Shown here in pieces: positions 63,120 through 64,000 of a stretch of 64,000 nt of DNA. Under the pieces are notes generated by a model. It was not told the origin of the DNA. It saw only the letters and a list, made by a program, of their open reading frames with translations, and did not search any database. Position 1 is the first letter of the stretch. Each line of letters begins with the position of its first letter. Source of the stretch: Martinezella multihospitum (lineage in GTDB: Bacteria; Pseudomonadota; Alphaproteobacteria; Rhizobiales; Rhizobiaceae); assembly GCF_900094585.1 (NCBI RefSeq), contig NZ_FMAG01000001.1, forward strand, positions 758,530-822,529, in the 5' to 3' direction. The translations under genes were made by a program, and so were the position numbers.

Positions 63120-64000
63120 ATGTCTCAATTCATGATGAATCGTCGCCGCTTCCTGTCCAATGCCGCCATGGTCGGAGGTCTCGCTGCGACCCAGACTTTT
63201 GTCGGCATCCGCGCCGGCAAGGCGGCCGATGTCGCCGAGGTTCGCATGCAGCTTGGCTGGCTTGCTTCCAACGGCCTGATTGGCGAAGTCGCGGCCCAGA
63301 AGAAGGGCTTCTTCACCGAGCAGGGCATCAATCTCACCATCGTCCCGGGCGGCCCGAATGTCGATGGCGTCGCTGGCGTTGCGGCCGGCCAATCCACGAT
63401 CGGGCAGATTTCTTCCAGTCCGTCCGTCATGCTCGCGCGCTCGGCCGGCATGCCGGTCAAGGCGTTTCTGGCGGGCTACCGTAAGCATCCCTTTACATAT
63501 TTCTCGCTGAAGAAGGCACCGATCCGCGAGCCGAAAGACATGATCGGCAAGACGATCGCGACGCAGCCGACCGCCTTTATCCTGCTGCGCGCGCTGCTCG
63601 CCAAAAATGGCATTCCGGAAGACAAGGTGAAGATGGTCAACATGGGTTCGGACATGAACCAGCTGTTGACCGGTCAGGCCGATGCCGTCACCGGCTGGGT
63701 GACGAACACCAATGCACTGAAGGTGCTGGGCGACGATCGCGTCGACATGATGCTCTGGGATGCCGGCCTGCAGCTTTACGCCAACGTCTACTACACGACC
63801 GACGAACAGCTCGACAAACATTCCGACGTGCTGGTGCGTTTCACCACGGCCGCCGCCAAGGGCTGGGGCTACGTCCGCGACCATCCGGAAGAAGCCGTCG
63901 ACATGCTGGTCGAGGCCTATCCCAATCTCGACAAGGCGAGCGAACTCGAGGCCGTTCACCCCGTCATCGATTTCTCCTTCGGCGACAGCACCAAGCAGAC
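63120..64000 (+). CDS. Nitrate/sulfonate/pyrimidine-type ABC substrate-binding protein, 3' end outside window
   Basis: About 293 residues are visible. The N-terminus MMNRRRFLSNAAMVGG has a twin-arginine motif. RMQLGWLASNGLIGEVAAQK, KGFFTEQGINLTIVPGGPNV and ILLRALLAKNGIPEDKVKMV are typical of the NMT1/SsuA/TauA group (COG0715), which bind nitrate, sulfonates, pyrimidines or aromatic sulfur compounds. AGGGGA lies upstream of the ATG. It is presumably the first gene of an importer continuing beyond the window. Confidence 0.88.
   Translation, partial: MSQFMMNRRRFLSNAAMVGGLAATQTFVGIRAGKAADVAEVRMQLGWLASNGLIGEVAAQKKGFFTEQGINLTIVPGGPNVDGVAGVAAGQSTIGQISSSPSVMLARSAGMPVKAFLAGYRKHPFTYFSLKKAPIREPKDMIGKTIATQPTAFILLRALLAKNGIPEDKVKMVNMGSDMNQLLTGQADAVTGWVTNTNALKVLGDDRVDMMLWDAGLQLYANVYYTTDEQLDKHSDVLVRFTTAAAKGWGYVRDHPEEAVDMLVEAYPNLDKASELEAVHPVIDFSFGDSTKQ

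Noticed and set aside
62961..63959. A 332-codon minus-strand frame at the right edge
   Set aside because: It is antisense to the Tat-exported binding-protein gene and shows no family features.

Overview
The window looks like a chromosomal or chromid segment of a fast-growing rhizobium (Rhizobium/Agrobacterium/Sinorhizobium clade). The support is high GC, a pcaDCHGB operon with divergent pcaQ, a separate pcaR-pcaIJF locus, pobA with an AraC-type pobR, many class III cyclases, a PmtA-like lipid methyltransferase and typical rhizobial intergenic repeats. No rRNA, tRNA, CRISPR array, prophage or intact insertion sequence was seen. Both ends cut through a gene.

Layout. 1-7.3 kb (minus): the end of a peptide/nickel-type ABC importer operon (double ATPase, family 5 binding protein, two permeases, joined by short overlaps), followed by a partial MurG-like glycosyltransferase. 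7.4-17 kb: a signalling and surface-polymer block with an atypical class III cyclase, a DUF3095 cyclase-like protein, two methyltransferases, a membrane diheme/2Fe-2S/adenylate cyclase fusion of the CyaC type, a GT-B glycosyltransferase overlapping a NodB-fold deacetylase, a VOC protein and a metallo-beta-lactamase-fold hydrolase. 17.3-22.4 kb: a MarR-like regulator, a fused HyuA-HyuB hydantoinase/oxoprolinase with a TTG start, and an alpha/beta hydrolase.

22.6-40.2 kb is a compact aromatic-acid catabolic region. PobA makes protocatechuate from 4-hydroxybenzoate, PcaHG opens the ring, PcaB, PcaC and PcaD carry it to beta-ketoadipate, and PcaIJ and PcaF finish to succinyl-CoA and acetyl-CoA. 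PcaQ, PcaR and PobR regulators are all present. A five-gene branched-chain-amino-acid-type ABC importer sits directly downstream of pcaB with its own PcaQ-like box, so it is probably the protocatechuate-inducible importer. Between pcaQ and pobA are a LytTR membrane regulator, a divergent secreted hydrolase and a small remnant of an IS5-type transposase.

40.3-53.6 kb: a CPA2 antiporter with universal-stress-like tail, an MFS carrier, a SnoaL-like protein, a membrane GGDEF-EAL protein, a methyltransferase, and a run of response regulator, histidine kinase, PmtA-like phospholipid methyltransferase and DedA protein that suggests regulated membrane-lipid remodelling. These are followed by a DUF1127 protein and a B12-binding radical SAM enzyme. 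54-64 kb: two MFS transporters (one MHS-type with a large extracytoplasmic insert), a sugar-type ABC ATPase and permease with no binding-protein gene beside them, a GlxA-type AraC regulator divergent from a secreted DJ-1-like protein, and a partial Tat-exported NMT1/SsuA-type binding protein.

The most unusual items are the cluster of cyclase-fold proteins, the set of PcaQ-like boxes (one of them with no obvious client), a 9-bp-arm dyad between pcaR and pcaI, the response regulator/kinase/PmtA-like/DedA unit, the regulator/secreted DJ-1 pair, and the MHS transporter insert with a strong hairpin next to its ribosome-binding site.
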